NCBI RefSeq assembly: GCF_021491355.1
Contig: NZ_JAKENF010000002.1
Coordinates: 62,001 to 126,000 of the forward strand
Source of the DNA: Alitabrizicola rongguiensis
GTDB taxonomy: Bacteria; Pseudomonadota; Alphaproteobacteria; Rhodobacterales; Rhodobacteraceae
Reading direction: 5' to 3'
DNA: 64,000 bases
Positions 34,668-45,154 of this stretch are shown here, in pieces. The notes below the pieces were generated by a model. That model saw only the letters and a program-made list of their open reading frames with translations. It made no database searches and had not been told where the DNA came from. Numbering within the stretch: the first letter of the stretch is position 1; each line of letters opens with the position of its first letter. The translations under genes were made by a program, and so were the position numbers.

Positions 34668-35580
34668 CCCGGTCTTCCCCCGCTTCCGCCGACAGTTTCG
34701 CCGCGTTGGCGAGCCTCCGCGCCCGGCGCTTTGCCATTCTGAGCAGCTTGGTATGCCCACGCTGTTCTGCCGCTTTGAACAGCGTTACCTGCCATCGCCG
34801 TTTTTCTCGTCGATTGCGCAGGGCCCGCCTCAAGGCGAGTTCATCAAGGTCACCGCGCCCGACGCCGCCGATGACGGCATCCAACATGCCGCAGTGACGC
34901 AGCGACCAGACCAGCCCGTGGCCGAAGAAGGAAAAGCGCATCGCCCGGACCTGCTCCAGGTCGGCCAGGCGCGCGGCATGGGCCGCGTCCTCGCGCTCGA
35001 ACGGGTCGTAGAGCAACCAGATCCGCGACGCGACAGTTGCATCGACCCGGGCATCGAGGAAGGCGGGCGTGGTCCAGTCGAACTTGCGATACGGGCGGGG
35101 ATAGCGTCGCTCGAACGGAGCGATGGTTCGTGAAAGGGTCGTTTGCGGACTGAAGGCCAGAACCGTGCTGCCCGGCAAAAGCGAGGATAGCGTCAGCGCC
35201 GCGAATCCTCCCATCGACGACCCGGCGAAGACGATGCGGCGAAACGGCTCGAACAGCCCGGCCTCCCGAAGCGCGATGATCAAAGCCGGGGCGTCGGGGT
35301 TGCGATACCAGTCCTTGCGCGATGCTAGGATGCCGAGCACCGAAAAGCCCTGCCGTCGGACCCGCATCCGCAGCCAAGGCTGCGGCGGGTCGTATTCCCC
35401 GAAGGATAGCAGGTTATCGAAGGTCACGAACAACACGTCCGAGCCGCGCTCGAACCAGGCGTCGCAAAGCCCGCCGGCAAGGCGAAACGCATCGAGGCGT
35501 GCGGCCTCGTCCGCCGTGGCGACGAAGGGGGGGGCGGGGACCGGGTGGCGGGGCGGAGGGCGGGGGCGGGCCTCGTTCAT
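34627..35580 (-). CDS. Alpha/beta-hydrolase-like protein of the glycan locus
   Basis: Protein of 317 residues. Residues 48-215 look like an alpha/beta-hydrolase core: VLFVTFDNLLS, GFSVLGILASRKDWYRNP, and the nucleophile elbow VFAGSSMGGFAAL with Ser122. The C-terminal 80 residues are very basic and helical. It is related to the protein at 37671 (same LFVTF/LLVTF strand, KDWYRNP/ETWYRDP, and elbow position). The ATG at 35580 overlaps the FkbM stop (TGATG). It could deacylate or acylate a glycan, but no substrate is known. Confidence 0.7.
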   Translation of the reverse strand: MNEARPRPPPRHPVPAPPFVATADEAARLDAFRLAGGLCDAWFERGSDVLFVTFDNLLSFGEYDPPQPWLRMRVRRQGFSVLGILASRKDWYRNPDAPALIIALREAGLFEPFRRIVFAGSSMGGFAALTLSSLLPGSTVLAFSPQTTLSRTIAPFERRYPRPYRKFDWTTPAFLDARVDATVASRIWLLYDPFEREDAAHAARLADLEQVRAMRFSFFGHGLVWSLRHCGMLDAVIGGVGRGDLDELALRRALRNRREKRRWQVTLFKAAEQRGHTKLLRMAKRRARRLANAAKLSAEAGEDRDERAGPAGPHHDR

Positions 35581-36290
35581 CAAGCAACCTTGCGCCGATA
35601 GACGAAGACCATCCGCCGGGACAACTCGCGATCCGCCTCGAATCCGGCACGGCGCAAGGCCCGGCGGCAGCCACGCATCCCCACCTCGCCGTAAAGGCCG
35701 GGATGCAACTCAAGCAGGACAAGCCGAACACCCGTCAGGTCGGCGTGTCGCAGGAAGGCCAGTTCCCCTCCCTCGATGTCCATCACGATGACCTCGTGCG
35801 GGAATTCGCGCTTCACATCGGCATAGCGCCAGACCGGTACCGGAACGCGACGGGCCTTCTCGACGCCACGGGCAAGTTCAAGACCAGAGCCCAGGAAATT
35901 GCCGCGCACGAGGAATTCGATCCCGGACGGAGCATCCGGGTCGCTGAGCACAACGCCGTGACGCAGTTCCATCCGGTCCGACAGGCCGTTCAGCTGATGC
36001 AGGCTGCGCGCATGCGGCACCAGATCGGGGTTGGCCTCGAAGGACAGCAAGGCCTTGGGCTGGCAGTTCAGTGCAATCGCCGCGCCCACTGCGCCCGATC
36101 CGGCGCCGAACTCCAGCACCCGATCCTCGGTCGTGATCGTCGCCAGCGCGGACATCACCTCGGGGCGTTCGTAACGGCCTTCGTCCATCGACCGGATCAT
36201 GCGCGGGGTCAGATGCGGAGCCGCAGGAATCGTCACGCCATGAAACGTCGCCACAACCTGAGGCGGCTCTGCCGTTCCCATCTGTTCCAT
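35580..36290 (-). CDS. FkbM-family methyltransferase
   Basis: Predicted AdoMet-dependent methyltransferase of 236 residues. Motif I is RVLEFGAGSGAVGAAIAL, followed by LLSFEANPDLVPHARSLHQLNG with the acidic residue for the ribose. VIVMDIEGGELAFLRHADLTGV is the FkbM signature, and LLELHPGLYGEVGM follows. It is the first gene of a leftward, overlapping three-gene unit with the hydrolase-like and GT61 genes, so the three probably act on one glycan. A sugar hydroxyl is the likely target (family knowledge). Confidence 0.87.
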   Translation of the reverse strand: MEQMGTAEPPQVVATFHGVTIPAAPHLTPRMIRSMDEGRYERPEVMSALATITTEDRVLEFGAGSGAVGAAIALNCQPKALLSFEANPDLVPHARSLHQLNGLSDRMELRHGVVLSDPDAPSGIEFLVRGNFLGSGLELARGVEKARRVPVPVWRYADVKREFPHEVIVMDIEGGELAFLRHADLTGVRLVLLELHPGLYGEVGMRGCRRALRRAGFEADRELSRRMVFVYRRKVA

Positions 36291-36493
36291 GCCCGCCTCA
36301 TGCGCAGTCCGGATCTTCGTCCGGTCCGCGAGATGCTACCGGGGCTCAAAACAGGTGTCATCAGGCTTCTCAACCGCAGCGGTGGGGCGTTGCCTGATTG
36401 CCGCGCCTGCTTCCCTGCCCCGGCCTGTGGACAGCCCGCGCGCCCCTGCCTAATGTCGCCGGAGGCTCTCGCTTCCGCAATTGAAAGGCTCAG

Positions 36494-37522
36494 ATGCGCC
36501 ATCTCGCCATTCTCTGCGTCCGGAACGAGGCAGCGTTCCTGATCGAATGGCTGGCCCATCACCATGCCATCGGCTTCACCGATTTCATGGTCTTTTCCAA
36601 CGATTGTCAGGACGGCACTGACGCTTTGCTCGATCGCCTGCAGGCGCTCGGGCATTTGACCCATATCCGCAACGACCGGCCCGGCCAGCGTGGGCCCCAA
36701 TGGTCTGCCCTGAAGTTGGCTGAAGACCATGCGCTTCGCCGATCCGCCGACTGGATCATGGTGCTCGACATCGACGAGTTCGTGAACATCCGGGCCGGCG
36801 ACGGAACCTTGGCGGCCCTCCACGCAGCCCTTCCCGAGGCGACCGCAATTCCACTGGCATGGCGACTGTTCGGGAATGCAGGCGAGGTCGAGATTGCCGA
36901 CCGGCTGGTGACCGAACGCTTCACCCGCGCGGCGCCGTCTGTGCTGTGGTGGCCCTGGCGTGCCGCGCTTTTCAAGACGCTCTTCCGCAACGACGGCACC
37001 TATGCTCGGCTCGGCGTTCACCGCCCGCGCGATCCGGACCCCAAGCGGCTGGCGGGATCGCGCTGGTTCGACGGATCGGGGCGCGAGTTGGGCGAGGGCT
37101 TCCGCACCAACCGACTTTACGCCGATTATGGGCGCGACAATTACCGGCTAGCGCAATTGAACCACTATGCGCTCGGCTCGGCACAGGACTTCATCCTCAA
37201 GGGCGACAGGGGCCGGGCCAACCGGGAAGCGAGCGCGGCCGATGCCGGCTACTGGATCGAGCGGAATTTCTCCTCGGATGAGGATCGGTCGGTCCTGCGC
37301 ACCGCGCCTCTTTCTGCCCCCCTCCGGGCCGAGCTTCTGGCAGACCCCGTGCTGGGGCCGCTCAACCGGGCTGCGATCCAATGGCGGCGGTCGCGCTTCG
37401 CTGTGCTGATGAAGGACGAGGCGATGAGGGCGCTCTATGGCAGGTTGCTTCTCTCCGGACCATCACAACCCTTGGATGAAGAACAGGCCAGAACCATCTG
37501 GCGTCTTGCGCAAAACCAGTGA
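36494..37522 (+). CDS. Glycosyltransferase (GT2/GT92-like)
   Basis: Protein of 342 residues matching the first domain of the fusion protein at 31735: AILCVRNEAAFLIEWLAHHHAIGFTDFMVFSNDCQDGTD, then IMVLDIDEFVNIRAGDGTL with DIDE at 92-95 as the metal-binding motif, LFKTLFRNDGTYARLGVHRP, and QLNHYALGSAQDFILKGDRGRAN. No membrane helix. The ATG at 36494 follows AAAGG. It is divergent from the FkbM-led unit across 203 bases and is followed after 148 bases by the hydrolase-like gene at 37671. Donor and acceptor unknown. Confidence 0.83.
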   Translation: MRHLAILCVRNEAAFLIEWLAHHHAIGFTDFMVFSNDCQDGTDALLDRLQALGHLTHIRNDRPGQRGPQWSALKLAEDHALRRSADWIMVLDIDEFVNIRAGDGTLAALHAALPEATAIPLAWRLFGNAGEVEIADRLVTERFTRAAPSVLWWPWRAALFKTLFRNDGTYARLGVHRPRDPDPKRLAGSRWFDGSGRELGEGFRTNRLYADYGRDNYRLAQLNHYALGSAQDFILKGDRGRANREASAADAGYWIERNFSSDEDRSVLRTAPLSAPLRAELLADPVLGPLNRAAIQWRRSRFAVLMKDEAMRALYGRLLLSGPSQPLDEEQARTIWRLAQNQ

Positions 37523-37670
37523 CGGAGCTTGAGCGGGAAACAGTCCTGCCCTACTGTTTTCAGACTGGTTCATTCTTTCGCAGCATTGCCGCAATGACCG
37601 CCCAAAGGCGCCATGTGACCTTGCGATCAAAGGTTCTGCCCGACCTGCCGTAATCATTCTCCGAGTTTCA

Positions 37671-38618
37671 ATGGACGATCCCGGTCTTCTTCAAGATGCC
37701 CCCGCTGCCGGACCCGAACCGGCAGACAAGGCCGCGTGGCTTGCCAGGATCGAAGAGGTCGGCGAAGACTCAGGCTATTTCCAGCCGCTTGGCGACAGGC
37801 ACTGGGCCTACTTCATCGACGAAAGCCCGACCCTGCTCGTCACCTTCGAGACGGTCGCGGCGATCATGGCCGAACCGGACCAGCTGCCGAAAGGCCATGC
37901 GCTGGCCCGCGCCAAGGGCTGGTCGCATCTCTGCATCATCGCCGATGGCGAGACCTGGTATCGCGACCCCGCAGTCTATCGCTATTTTGACCGGCTGGTG
38001 GACGATGCCTTCTTCGAGGATTTCGATCGCGTCGTCTTCTACGGCACCGGCATGGGCGCCTATGCCGCCTGCGCCTACTCGGTGACCGCCCCCGGCGCGA
38101 CGGTTGTCGCCATCCAGCCACTGGCCACGCTCGACCCCGGCGTCACCGGCTGGGACCGCCGCCGTCGTGCCGCACGGCGGATGAACTTCACCGATCGCTA
38201 CGGCTATGCGCCTGACATGGTCGAAGGGGCGGGACAGGTCTTCGTCCTGTTCGACCCGCATCAGCCATATGACGCGATGCATGCGGCGCTTTTCACCAAG
38301 CCCTTCGTCACCATGTTGCGCGCCCGCCATGTCGGCCCCGATGTCGAGAAGGCTCTTGAGCAGATGAACATCCTGCCGCAACTTATTGATGCAGCTGGCG
38401 AAGGTCAGCTGACGCCCGGGCTTTTCGCCAAGGCCTTCCGGGCACGGCGTGACAATGCCCCCTATCTGCGCCGGCTGGTCACCATCCTGGACCAGCTTGG
38501 TCGGTCGGCACTGGCGATCCGCGCCGCGCGCTGCGCGCTCAAGCGCGTCGATGCCCCGAAACTGCGCAAGCATCTGGCCGAGATGGAGATGCGGCAGGTC
38601 AAGCCAGCGAAGGACTAA
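37671..38618 (+). CDS. Alpha/beta-hydrolase-like protein lacking the nucleophile serine
   Basis: Protein of 315 residues with the same core as the protein at 34627: [32 protein letters not shown], and [20 protein letters not shown]. At the nucleophile elbow (residues 125-129) the sequence is GTGMG, with Gly127 where the relative has Ser122, so it cannot be a classical serine hydrolase. Proteins like this are sometimes labelled phosphoadenosine phosphosulfate reductase; none of the cysteine or nucleotide motifs of that enzyme is present and I reject that name. Its stop overlaps the ureG stop by four bases. Role unknown. Confidence 0.72.
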   Translation: MDDPGLLQDAPAAGPEPADKAAWLARIEEVGEDSGYFQPLGDRHWAYFIDESPTLLVTFETVAAIMAEPDQLPKGHALARAKGWSHLCIIADGETWYRDPAVYRYFDRLVDDAFFEDFDRVVFYGTGMGAYAACAYSVTAPGATVVAIQPLATLDPGVTGWDRRRRAARRMNFTDRYGYAPDMVEGAGQVFVLFDPHQPYDAMHAALFTKPFVTMLRARHVGPDVEKALEQMNILPQLIDAAGEGQLTPGLFAKAFRARRDNAPYLRRLVTILDQLGRSALAIRAARCALKRVDAPKLRKHLAEMEMRQVKPAKD

Positions 38619-39226
38619 AGCCCGCCCTCGGCCCTGATGAAAGCGACGATATCGTCGACGCCTCGGCCCTTCTTCAGGCTTGCCATCACGAACGGCTTCG
38701 AGCCGCGCGCCGCGCGCGCATCGCTTTCCAGCAGCGCCGGATCGACCTCGACGTAAGGGGCCAGATCGACCTTGTTGATGACCAGAAGGTCCGAGCGGGT
38801 CACTCCCGGTCCCCGCTTGCGCGGGATGTCCTGTCCGGCGGCGGTGTCGATGACATAGATGGTGATGTCAGCCAGTTCCGGGCTGAAGGTCGCCGCCAGA
38901 TTGTCGCCGCCCGACTCGATCAGGACGATGTCGAGATCGGGAAAGGCCCGGCTCAGGTCGGCCACGGCGGCGAGGTTGATCGAGGCATCCTCGCGGATCG
39001 CAGTATGCGGGCAGCCCCCGGTCTCGACCCCGCGGATGCGCTCGATCGGCAGGGCCTGCGCCCGCATCAGGTATTCGGCATCCTCCCGGGTATAGATGTC
39101 ATTTGTGATGGCCGCGACCGAGTACTCGTCGCGGAGCGCGCGGCACAGCTGTTCGGTCAGCGTGGTCTTTCCGGCACCGACGGGGCCGCCGATGCCCACG
39201 CGCAAGGGTCCGTTGGGGGAAGTCAT
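38615..39226 (-). CDS. ureG: Urease accessory GTPase UreG
   Basis: GTPase of 203 residues that powers nickel delivery to urease. The P-loop is GPVGAGKT (14-21); [11 protein letters not shown], the metal-binding Cys-Pro-His in [31 protein letters not shown] and NKVDLAPYV (guanine specificity) are all present. It is the last gene of the urease string and overlaps ureF by four bases. It forms the activation complex with UreF and UreD and receives nickel from UreE. Confidence 0.98.
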   Translation of the reverse strand: MTSPNGPLRVGIGGPVGAGKTTLTEQLCRALRDEYSVAAITNDIYTREDAEYLMRAQALPIERIRGVETGGCPHTAIREDASINLAAVADLSRAFPDLDIVLIESGGDNLAATFSPELADITIYVIDTAAGQDIPRKRGPGVTRSDLLVINKVDLAPYVEVDPALLESDARAARGSKPFVMASLKKGRGVDDIVAFIRAEGGL

Positions 39227-39861
39227 GTGCGGAAGATCCTTACATCCATAGTTTCATGCTGCATCGCCGCGAGGTCTCCCCGCAAGGCCCCGCCGCCGAG
39301 ACCTTCGAGCCCTGCCTTTGCCGCCTCGCGCGCGACGCGCTGGATCACCGGGTGCAGAGCGGCAAGCACCTTCTGCCCATCGGTCTGGCCAAGCGGTATG
39401 AACCGCACCCCGACCTGCACAAGGTTCGAGCCGAAGGCGTGCAGGTAGAGCCCCAGCACCTGCCCTGCAGGCAGGCCAAGCGGCGCCGCCGCCGCGCCAA
39501 GCGCCACTGGGTAGGGCATTGGCGGATGATCGTCGCCCTTCAGCGCATTGGTTGTAGCGAGAAGCGCCCGCCCCTGCTCCATCGTCTCGACCAGTCGTTC
39601 ACGGCTTGCGGCCATCGCTTCGGCCAAACTCGCCAGCGCAGGCAGGTCGGCGCGGGGTTTCAGAGCCTCGGCAAGCAGGATCGCATCGTTGCGACCGGCT
39701 CCCTCGGCGAGGATCGTGGCGATCCAGCCTTCCAGCGCCGCCGCGTTGCGCACTTGCCCTGAGGCGATTGCCGCCTCCAGCCCGTGCGAATAGGCATAGC
39801 CCCCCACCGGAAAGGCCGGCGAAAGCCACTGGACCAGTGTCAGAAGCCCGGCTTCCGACAT
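39223..39861 (-). CDS. ureF: Urease accessory protein UreF
   Basis: All-helical protein of 212 residues that joins UreD to the urease apoenzyme and controls the UreG GTPase. Family features are [24 protein letters not shown] near the N terminus, [30 protein letters not shown] in the middle and the end PMDVRIFRT-like MDVRIFRT. Its start overlaps the ureE stop by one base and its end overlaps ureG. Confidence 0.96.
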   Translation of the reverse strand: MSEAGLLTLVQWLSPAFPVGGYAYSHGLEAAIASGQVRNAAALEGWIATILAEGAGRNDAILLAEALKPRADLPALASLAEAMAASRERLVETMEQGRALLATTNALKGDDHPPMPYPVALGAAAAPLGLPAGQVLGLYLHAFGSNLVQVGVRFIPLGQTDGQKVLAALHPVIQRVAREAAKAGLEGLGGGALRGDLAAMQHETMDVRIFRT

Positions 39862-40451
39862 CAGTCGACATCCACCGGAATGTCGTCGTCGTCGTTCGGA
39901 TGGTGATGGGCGCCATGATGGTGGACATGGCGGTGGCTGTGGCCAGGCGCATGGTCGTGATCATGGTCATGTTCATGGTCGTGTGCATGATCGTGGCCCG
40001 GCCCGTGGTCATGCCCCATCGTCCGTCCCATGCCATAGGCGCCGCCTTCGGGGGTAAACGGTTCATCGGAATAGGCAACCGAAGCGCCAAGCTGCGCCAG
40101 CATCGCCTCAAGAACGTGGTCGCGGCGGATCAGAAGCCGGCCGGATTCTATCTGGCAGGGCGTGTGGCGGTTGCCGATATGCCAGGCAAGCCGCGGCAGG
40201 TCGCCGGTGACCACCACCACGGGTTCTTCTGCCGCGATCACCTCGATCAGACGGCCATCCTCCAGGGCAAGCGCATCACCGTGGTCGAGGCTGACGGTTT
40301 CGGGGAGGTCGACGAGAAAATGCTCGCCATGGGCCGTGCTCAGGCGCTTGCGCCGCAGGAAGCGCGCCTCGTAGTCCAGCACGACCAGATCGTAGGCATT
40401 CGTCCATTCTCCGCGACGGTGGAGCGTGCGGGCGGGCGGCAGGTCGGTCAT
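39861..40451 (-). CDS. ureE: Urease nickel metallochaperone UreE with His-rich tail
   Basis: Protein of 196 residues that binds nickel and hands it to UreG. The N-terminal domain (LVVLDYEARFLRRKRLSTAHGEHFLVDLP) and the metal-binding core domain (AWHIGNRHTPCQIESGRLLIRRDHVLEAML) are both standard. The C-terminal 45 residues are a His/Asp-rich tail (GHDHGPGHDHAHDHEHDHD and on) that stores several nickel ions. The ATG at 40451 follows GAGGAG. It lies 11 bases after the DUF1127 gene. Confidence 0.97.
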   Translation of the reverse strand: MTDLPPARTLHRRGEWTNAYDLVVLDYEARFLRRKRLSTAHGEHFLVDLPETVSLDHGDALALEDGRLIEVIAAEEPVVVVTGDLPRLAWHIGNRHTPCQIESGRLLIRRDHVLEAMLAQLGASVAYSDEPFTPEGGAYGMGRTMGHDHGPGHDHAHDHEHDHDHDHAPGHSHRHVHHHGAHHHPNDDDDIPVDVD

Positions 40452-40462
40452 GGGGGCGCTCC

Positions 40463-40687
40463 TCAGCGGGAAAACATCTCGCGGAAAACGTAGCGCGCCA
40501 AGCGATCGCGCGACAGCCCCATTGCGGCAAGTGCGGCATCGGGCAGCGCATGCAGTCGAGCGAATTCCGCCTCGCGCCGCTGGCGCATCGGCCAAGAGTT
40601 GCAGCCGGAGGCTTCTATGGCAAAGAACATGTCCAGATCGGCGGCGGCTTCAGGTGAGAGCGGGGAATTTGCGGCTCGGAACGTCAT
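40463..40687 (-). CDS. DUF1127 (YjiS-like) small protein
   Basis: Protein of 74 residues whose C-terminal half fits the DUF1127 family: RREAEFARLHALPDAALAAMGLSRDRLARYVFREMF. Small DUF1127 proteins are Arg-rich and have been linked to RNA binding and phosphate or stress responses in Rhizobiales and Rhodobacterales. GGAGG precedes the ATG at 40687. It lies inside the urease gene string, before ureE, which is not its usual place. Confidence 0.72.
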   Translation of the reverse strand: MTFRAANSPLSPEAAADLDMFFAIEASGCNSWPMRQRREAEFARLHALPDAALAAMGLSRDRLARYVFREMFSR

Positions 40688-40787
40688 CGCATCGCCTCCT
40701 TCGGCGTGGGTGAGTTCCTCCCTCCCAAAGAAGGATAGGCCAGGATCGCCGGACTGTCCAATCTTTCGCTGCAGCGCAGCGCAATTT

Positions 40788-41432
40788 TCACTTGGCGACC
40801 GAAATGCCGGTGATCCCTGCCTTCCACTCCTGCTGGCGATAGCCGTCGCGGCTCATCGTATGGACCCCGACGCCAAGCGCCGGGAAGTAGATCCAGCGGT
40901 CATTCCTGTCGAGCACCGGATCGTCCCAGATCGTGTCCTTGCCGGTGAAGGTCGCTTCGACCGGAACGATCTGATAGGCACACCCGCTGATCTTCACGGT
41001 CTTCTCCGGCAGGAAGCGGTAACTCACCTCACCCTTGAAATCCGACCCACGGCTCTGGGCGAAGAAGCTGCCCTGATCCTCCTCCAGTTTCGAGGACCAT
41101 CTTTCGCCTGCGACGGGCTGGGGCGGACGCTTGCGGAAGTCGCGCTTGATGTAGCCCCAGAAATCCCTCTTCGGATAGACGCGATGGCCATGGACGACTT
41201 CGTAGATGCCGTAAGGCCCCTCGATATAGGCGTCATCCGCGGGCTTGCCGTTCGCCTGGTCAAGCCGCACACCCTTCTTGCCGGCGTCACGGGCCAGCCA
41301 GACCTTTCCGTCGGCCATGGTGAACAGGATGCCGCGACCGGTCAGGTTCTCGGCGGTGACGCACTCGGCCGCGGCAGGGCCCGCGCAGAGGTTGGCCAGC
41401 GCGACGGCGACGATGCGCAGGGCGCGGTTCAT
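40788..41432 (-). CDS. Secreted protein of the urease cluster, paralogue A
   Basis: Protein of 214 residues with a signal peptide (MNRALRIVAVALANLCAGPAAA, cut before ECV) and two or more cysteines in the mature part. It shares with its neighbour at 41429 the segments KISGCAYQIVPVEATFTG, WIYFPALGVGV and WKAGITGI, so the two come from a tandem duplication. The start overlaps the neighbour's stop (ATGA). I do not recognise a named family. It is probably periplasmic; position in the urease string is the only functional hint. Confidence 0.72.
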   Translation of the reverse strand: MNRALRIVAVALANLCAGPAAAECVTAENLTGRGILFTMADGKVWLARDAGKKGVRLDQANGKPADDAYIEGPYGIYEVVHGHRVYPKRDFWGYIKRDFRKRPPQPVAGERWSSKLEEDQGSFFAQSRGSDFKGEVSYRFLPEKTVKISGCAYQIVPVEATFTGKDTIWDDPVLDRNDRWIYFPALGVGVHTMSRDGYRQQEWKAGITGISVAK

Positions 41433-42085
41433 GGGTGCAGCTCCTTCCAGCTGGCCATGCCGGTGATGCCGTTCTTCACCTCGGTTCCCTTCACATGATC
41501 CTGTTCGCGGGTGACGATTCCGGCCTCCAGCGCCGGAAAGTAGATGAAGCGCCGGGTCAGGCGGGTCTGGTCGCCGGCAAGCGTGGCTTCGACCGGAATC
41601 GTCTCATAGCTGCAGCCCGAGATCTTGACCTGTTTCGCGGGAAGGAAGCTGTAGGTCACGGTCAGCTTCTCGGTCGTCTTGGTGTCCTCGCCGGTCAGCT
41701 TGTTGTGGACGCTGATGCGATCGGTCGCCATCGTCTCCCAGCTCTTGCCCGGCTCGATCTTCGGCAGGCGGCCCGAGAATTTCCGCTGGAGATCGACAAG
41801 CATAAGCGCGCCGGTCTTGGGATCCTCGTAATTCCAGTATTCCTCGGTCTCGAAGACGCCCCCCCGGAACACCCGCCAGTGATCGGTCTTGCCGGCCTTG
41901 TCCTGATAGATGGCCTTGCCTTCGCGCATCGTGTGATCGGTGGTACCCCACCGCCCGATCTCGACCGAGCCTTGCTGGGTCGTGAGCGTCGCGCCGGGCA
42001 TATGGGTCATGTCGTACAGGGTCACGCAATCCGCCTGCGCCGCAACGGGCAAGACAAGACAGGCGGCAATCAGGGTAAGACGCAT
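41429..42085 (-). CDS. Secreted protein of the urease cluster, paralogue B
   Basis: Protein of 218 residues with a signal peptide (MRLTLIAACLVLPVAAQA, cut before DCV). The shared segments with the 40788 protein are QVKISGCSYETIPVEATLAG, FIYFPALEAGIV and VKNGITGMASW, with a conserved Cys in each KISGC. It follows ureC by 89 bases in the same orientation and overlaps the next gene by four bases. Family and function unknown; periplasmic location predicted. Confidence 0.72.
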   Translation of the reverse strand: MRLTLIAACLVLPVAAQADCVTLYDMTHMPGATLTTQQGSVEIGRWGTTDHTMREGKAIYQDKAGKTDHWRVFRGGVFETEEYWNYEDPKTGALMLVDLQRKFSGRLPKIEPGKSWETMATDRISVHNKLTGEDTKTTEKLTVTYSFLPAKQVKISGCSYETIPVEATLAGDQTRLTRRFIYFPALEAGIVTREQDHVKGTEVKNGITGMASWKELHP

Positions 42086-42174
42086 GAAAAACACCTTCGC
42101 AAAGGGCGGCAGCCCGCTGAAATCAGGGGCAATCTGCCGCGATGGCCCCCTGCCCGGCAAGTGGTCAGTTCGCC

Positions 42175-43884
<1,710 letters not shown>

Positions 43885-43900
43885 GGCGGGCTCCTCGGGG

Positions 43901-44086
43901 TCAGGCTGTTCGGGCGCGTCGGCTGGCTGGTGTCGGGGCAACACCGCACAGGGGCGAGCCGCTCGACGCAATCGACATGGCGCCCGGCACAAGGGCGCTC
44001 ATGATCTGTTCCTGCAGGGCGAACTGGTGCTGGCACAGCGAAAACCACGAACTCCACCAGTTGCGCCAGAAATCGATCGGGGTCAT
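43901..44086 (-). CDS. Small Trp-rich protein upstream of ureC
   Basis: Protein of 61 residues beginning [17 protein letters not shown], with four Trp in the first 15 residues, then a helical segment ([17 protein letters not shown]) and a Ser/Pro/Ala-rich tail. A GGAG ribosome-binding site precedes the ATG at 44086 by nine bases, and the frame sits neatly between the LprI-like gene and ureC (16 bases on each side), so it is very probably expressed. It recalls the N terminus of the 106-residue protein at 44486 (TPLDF, aromatic helix). No known family recognised. Confidence 0.55.
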   Translation of the reverse strand: MTPIDFWRNWWSSWFSLCQHQFALQEQIMSALVPGAMSIASSGSPLCGVAPTPASRRARTA

Positions 44087-44102
44087 CGGCAAACTCCTTT
44101 CC

Positions 44103-44489
44103 TCAATTGGTCTCGCCAATCAGCCGCAGGTCTTCGGTGCGCACCCGCGTCAGGCGCTCCATGCAATTGGCGACGACCATCGGCTCGATCGACCCGCCTC
44201 GATAGGGCCAGGCTTCGACCGCGCAGGCCGCGTCACGGAAGGTGATCCACGCGCGTTGCGCCTGCTTCAGCGCCTCGACCCCGCCCTTGCCCGCTTCGGG
44301 TTCGTCCGTCTCGAAATCGCCATAGGTCTTCAACGCCAAGCGGTAGGCGAGGTTGAGATCCTCGTCTGCCATCTTGAACGCAATGCCGGCGCATTGGGTC
44401 ATGTCAGCCTGTGTTTGGGGCGCCGTGCAGTCCGGCTCTTGCGCCATGGCCGTGGCGGGAAAGGCAAGAAGCAAGGCGAGCGTTCTCAT
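44103..44489 (-). CDS. Secreted LprI/DUF1311-like protein
   Basis: Protein of 128 residues with a signal peptide (MRTLALLLAFPATAMA) and a DUF1311 (lysozyme-inhibitor LprI N-terminal) domain. The typical pattern is DCTAPQTQADMTQCAGIAFKMADEDLNLAYR, with conserved Cys, then LKQAQRAWITFRDAACAVEA and the last Cys in VANCMERLTRVRTEDL. Periplasmic. The start overlaps the stop of the upstream small gene (ATGA). Members inhibit lysozyme in some species, but a link to urease is not known. Confidence 0.83.
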   Translation of the reverse strand: MRTLALLLAFPATAMAQEPDCTAPQTQADMTQCAGIAFKMADEDLNLAYRLALKTYGDFETDEPEAGKGGVEALKQAQRAWITFRDAACAVEAWPYRGGSIEPMVVANCMERLTRVRTEDLRLIGETN

Positions 44490-44806
44490 CCCTTGGCCCC
44501 CGTCACGGCACGGGACAGGCGGCGGACATTCGCCTTGGTCCGGCGGCGCACCGGCTTCATCGCGGCCATGGCAACCTCGCCGGGACCGTGACCCGCGCCC
44601 ACGGCACGGGCCACCGCCAGCCCCGATTCCTGCACGGCGCGTGCCTTTTCATGAACCATGCGCGAATGCTCGCCCTGGGACATCTTCCAGCCGCCCGCCA
44701 TGCCCCAAAGCCGCATGGCGATGACCATGTTGGCCTCGACCATGAGCTGGGACATGAGGATGGTCGGCTGGATAAAGTCGAGGGGCGTCAGGGTTTTGCG
44801 GGCCAT
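44486..44806 (-). CDS. Conserved small protein of the urease cluster
   Basis: Protein of 106 residues: TLTPLDFIQPTILMSQLMVEANMVIAMRLWGMAGGW at the N terminus, a helical middle with SRMVHEKARAVQESGLAVARAVGAGHGP, and a strongly basic C-terminal end (KPVRRRTKANVRRLSRAVTG). It looks like a helical, phasin-like or nucleic-acid-binding protein, but I assign no family. The ATG at 44806 follows AAAGGA, 33 bases after ureB. I recall similar short proteins in other Rhodobacteraceae. Confidence 0.6.
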   Translation of the reverse strand: MARKTLTPLDFIQPTILMSQLMVEANMVIAMRLWGMAGGWKMSQGEHSRMVHEKARAVQESGLAVARAVGAGHGPGEVAMAAMKPVRRRTKANVRRLSRAVTGAKG

Positions 44807-44839
44807 TGGTGAAGTCCTTTGCAAGGGGGTGCCTCGACC

Positions 44840-45145
44840 CTAGAGATCGCCCATGACCTTCTGATTAAAGCCGAACACGCGCCGCAATCCGCGATAGGGC
44901 ACAAGGCGCACTTCGCGCATCTGCCCCGGCTCGAACCGCATCGCCGTGCCCGCGGGCAGGTCGAGCCGCAGACCATCCGCCTCCGTACGGTCGAAGGCAA
45001 GCAGCGGATTGACCTCGGCAAAGTGGTAGTGGCTGCCGACCTGCACGGGGCGGTCGCCGGTATTGGCGACAAGCATCGTTACGACGGGCTGGCCGGCGTT
45101 GATCTCGATCTCGCCTTCGGCAGGGAAAATCTCTCCGGGGATCAT
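44840..45145 (-). CDS. ureB: Urease beta subunit
   Basis: Structural subunit of 101 residues. [18 protein letters not shown] starts the standard fold, followed by [28 protein letters not shown] and [30 protein letters not shown] at the C terminus. Full length for a separate UreB. It lies nine bases after ureA and forms the UreABC trimer of heterotrimers. Confidence 0.98.
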   Translation of the reverse strand: MIPGEIFPAEGEIEINAGQPVVTMLVANTGDRPVQVGSHYHFAEVNPLLAFDRTEADGLRLDLPAGTAMRFEPGQMREVRLVPYRGLRRVFGFNQKVMGDL

Positions 45146-45154
45146 GGCCAGCTC

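Noticed and set aside
37671-38618. Annotation as phosphoadenosine phosphosulfate reductase
   Set aside because: It lacks the nucleotide loop and all cysteine motifs of that enzyme, which are present in the real cysH at 18208; the fold markers are those of an alpha/beta hydrolase.
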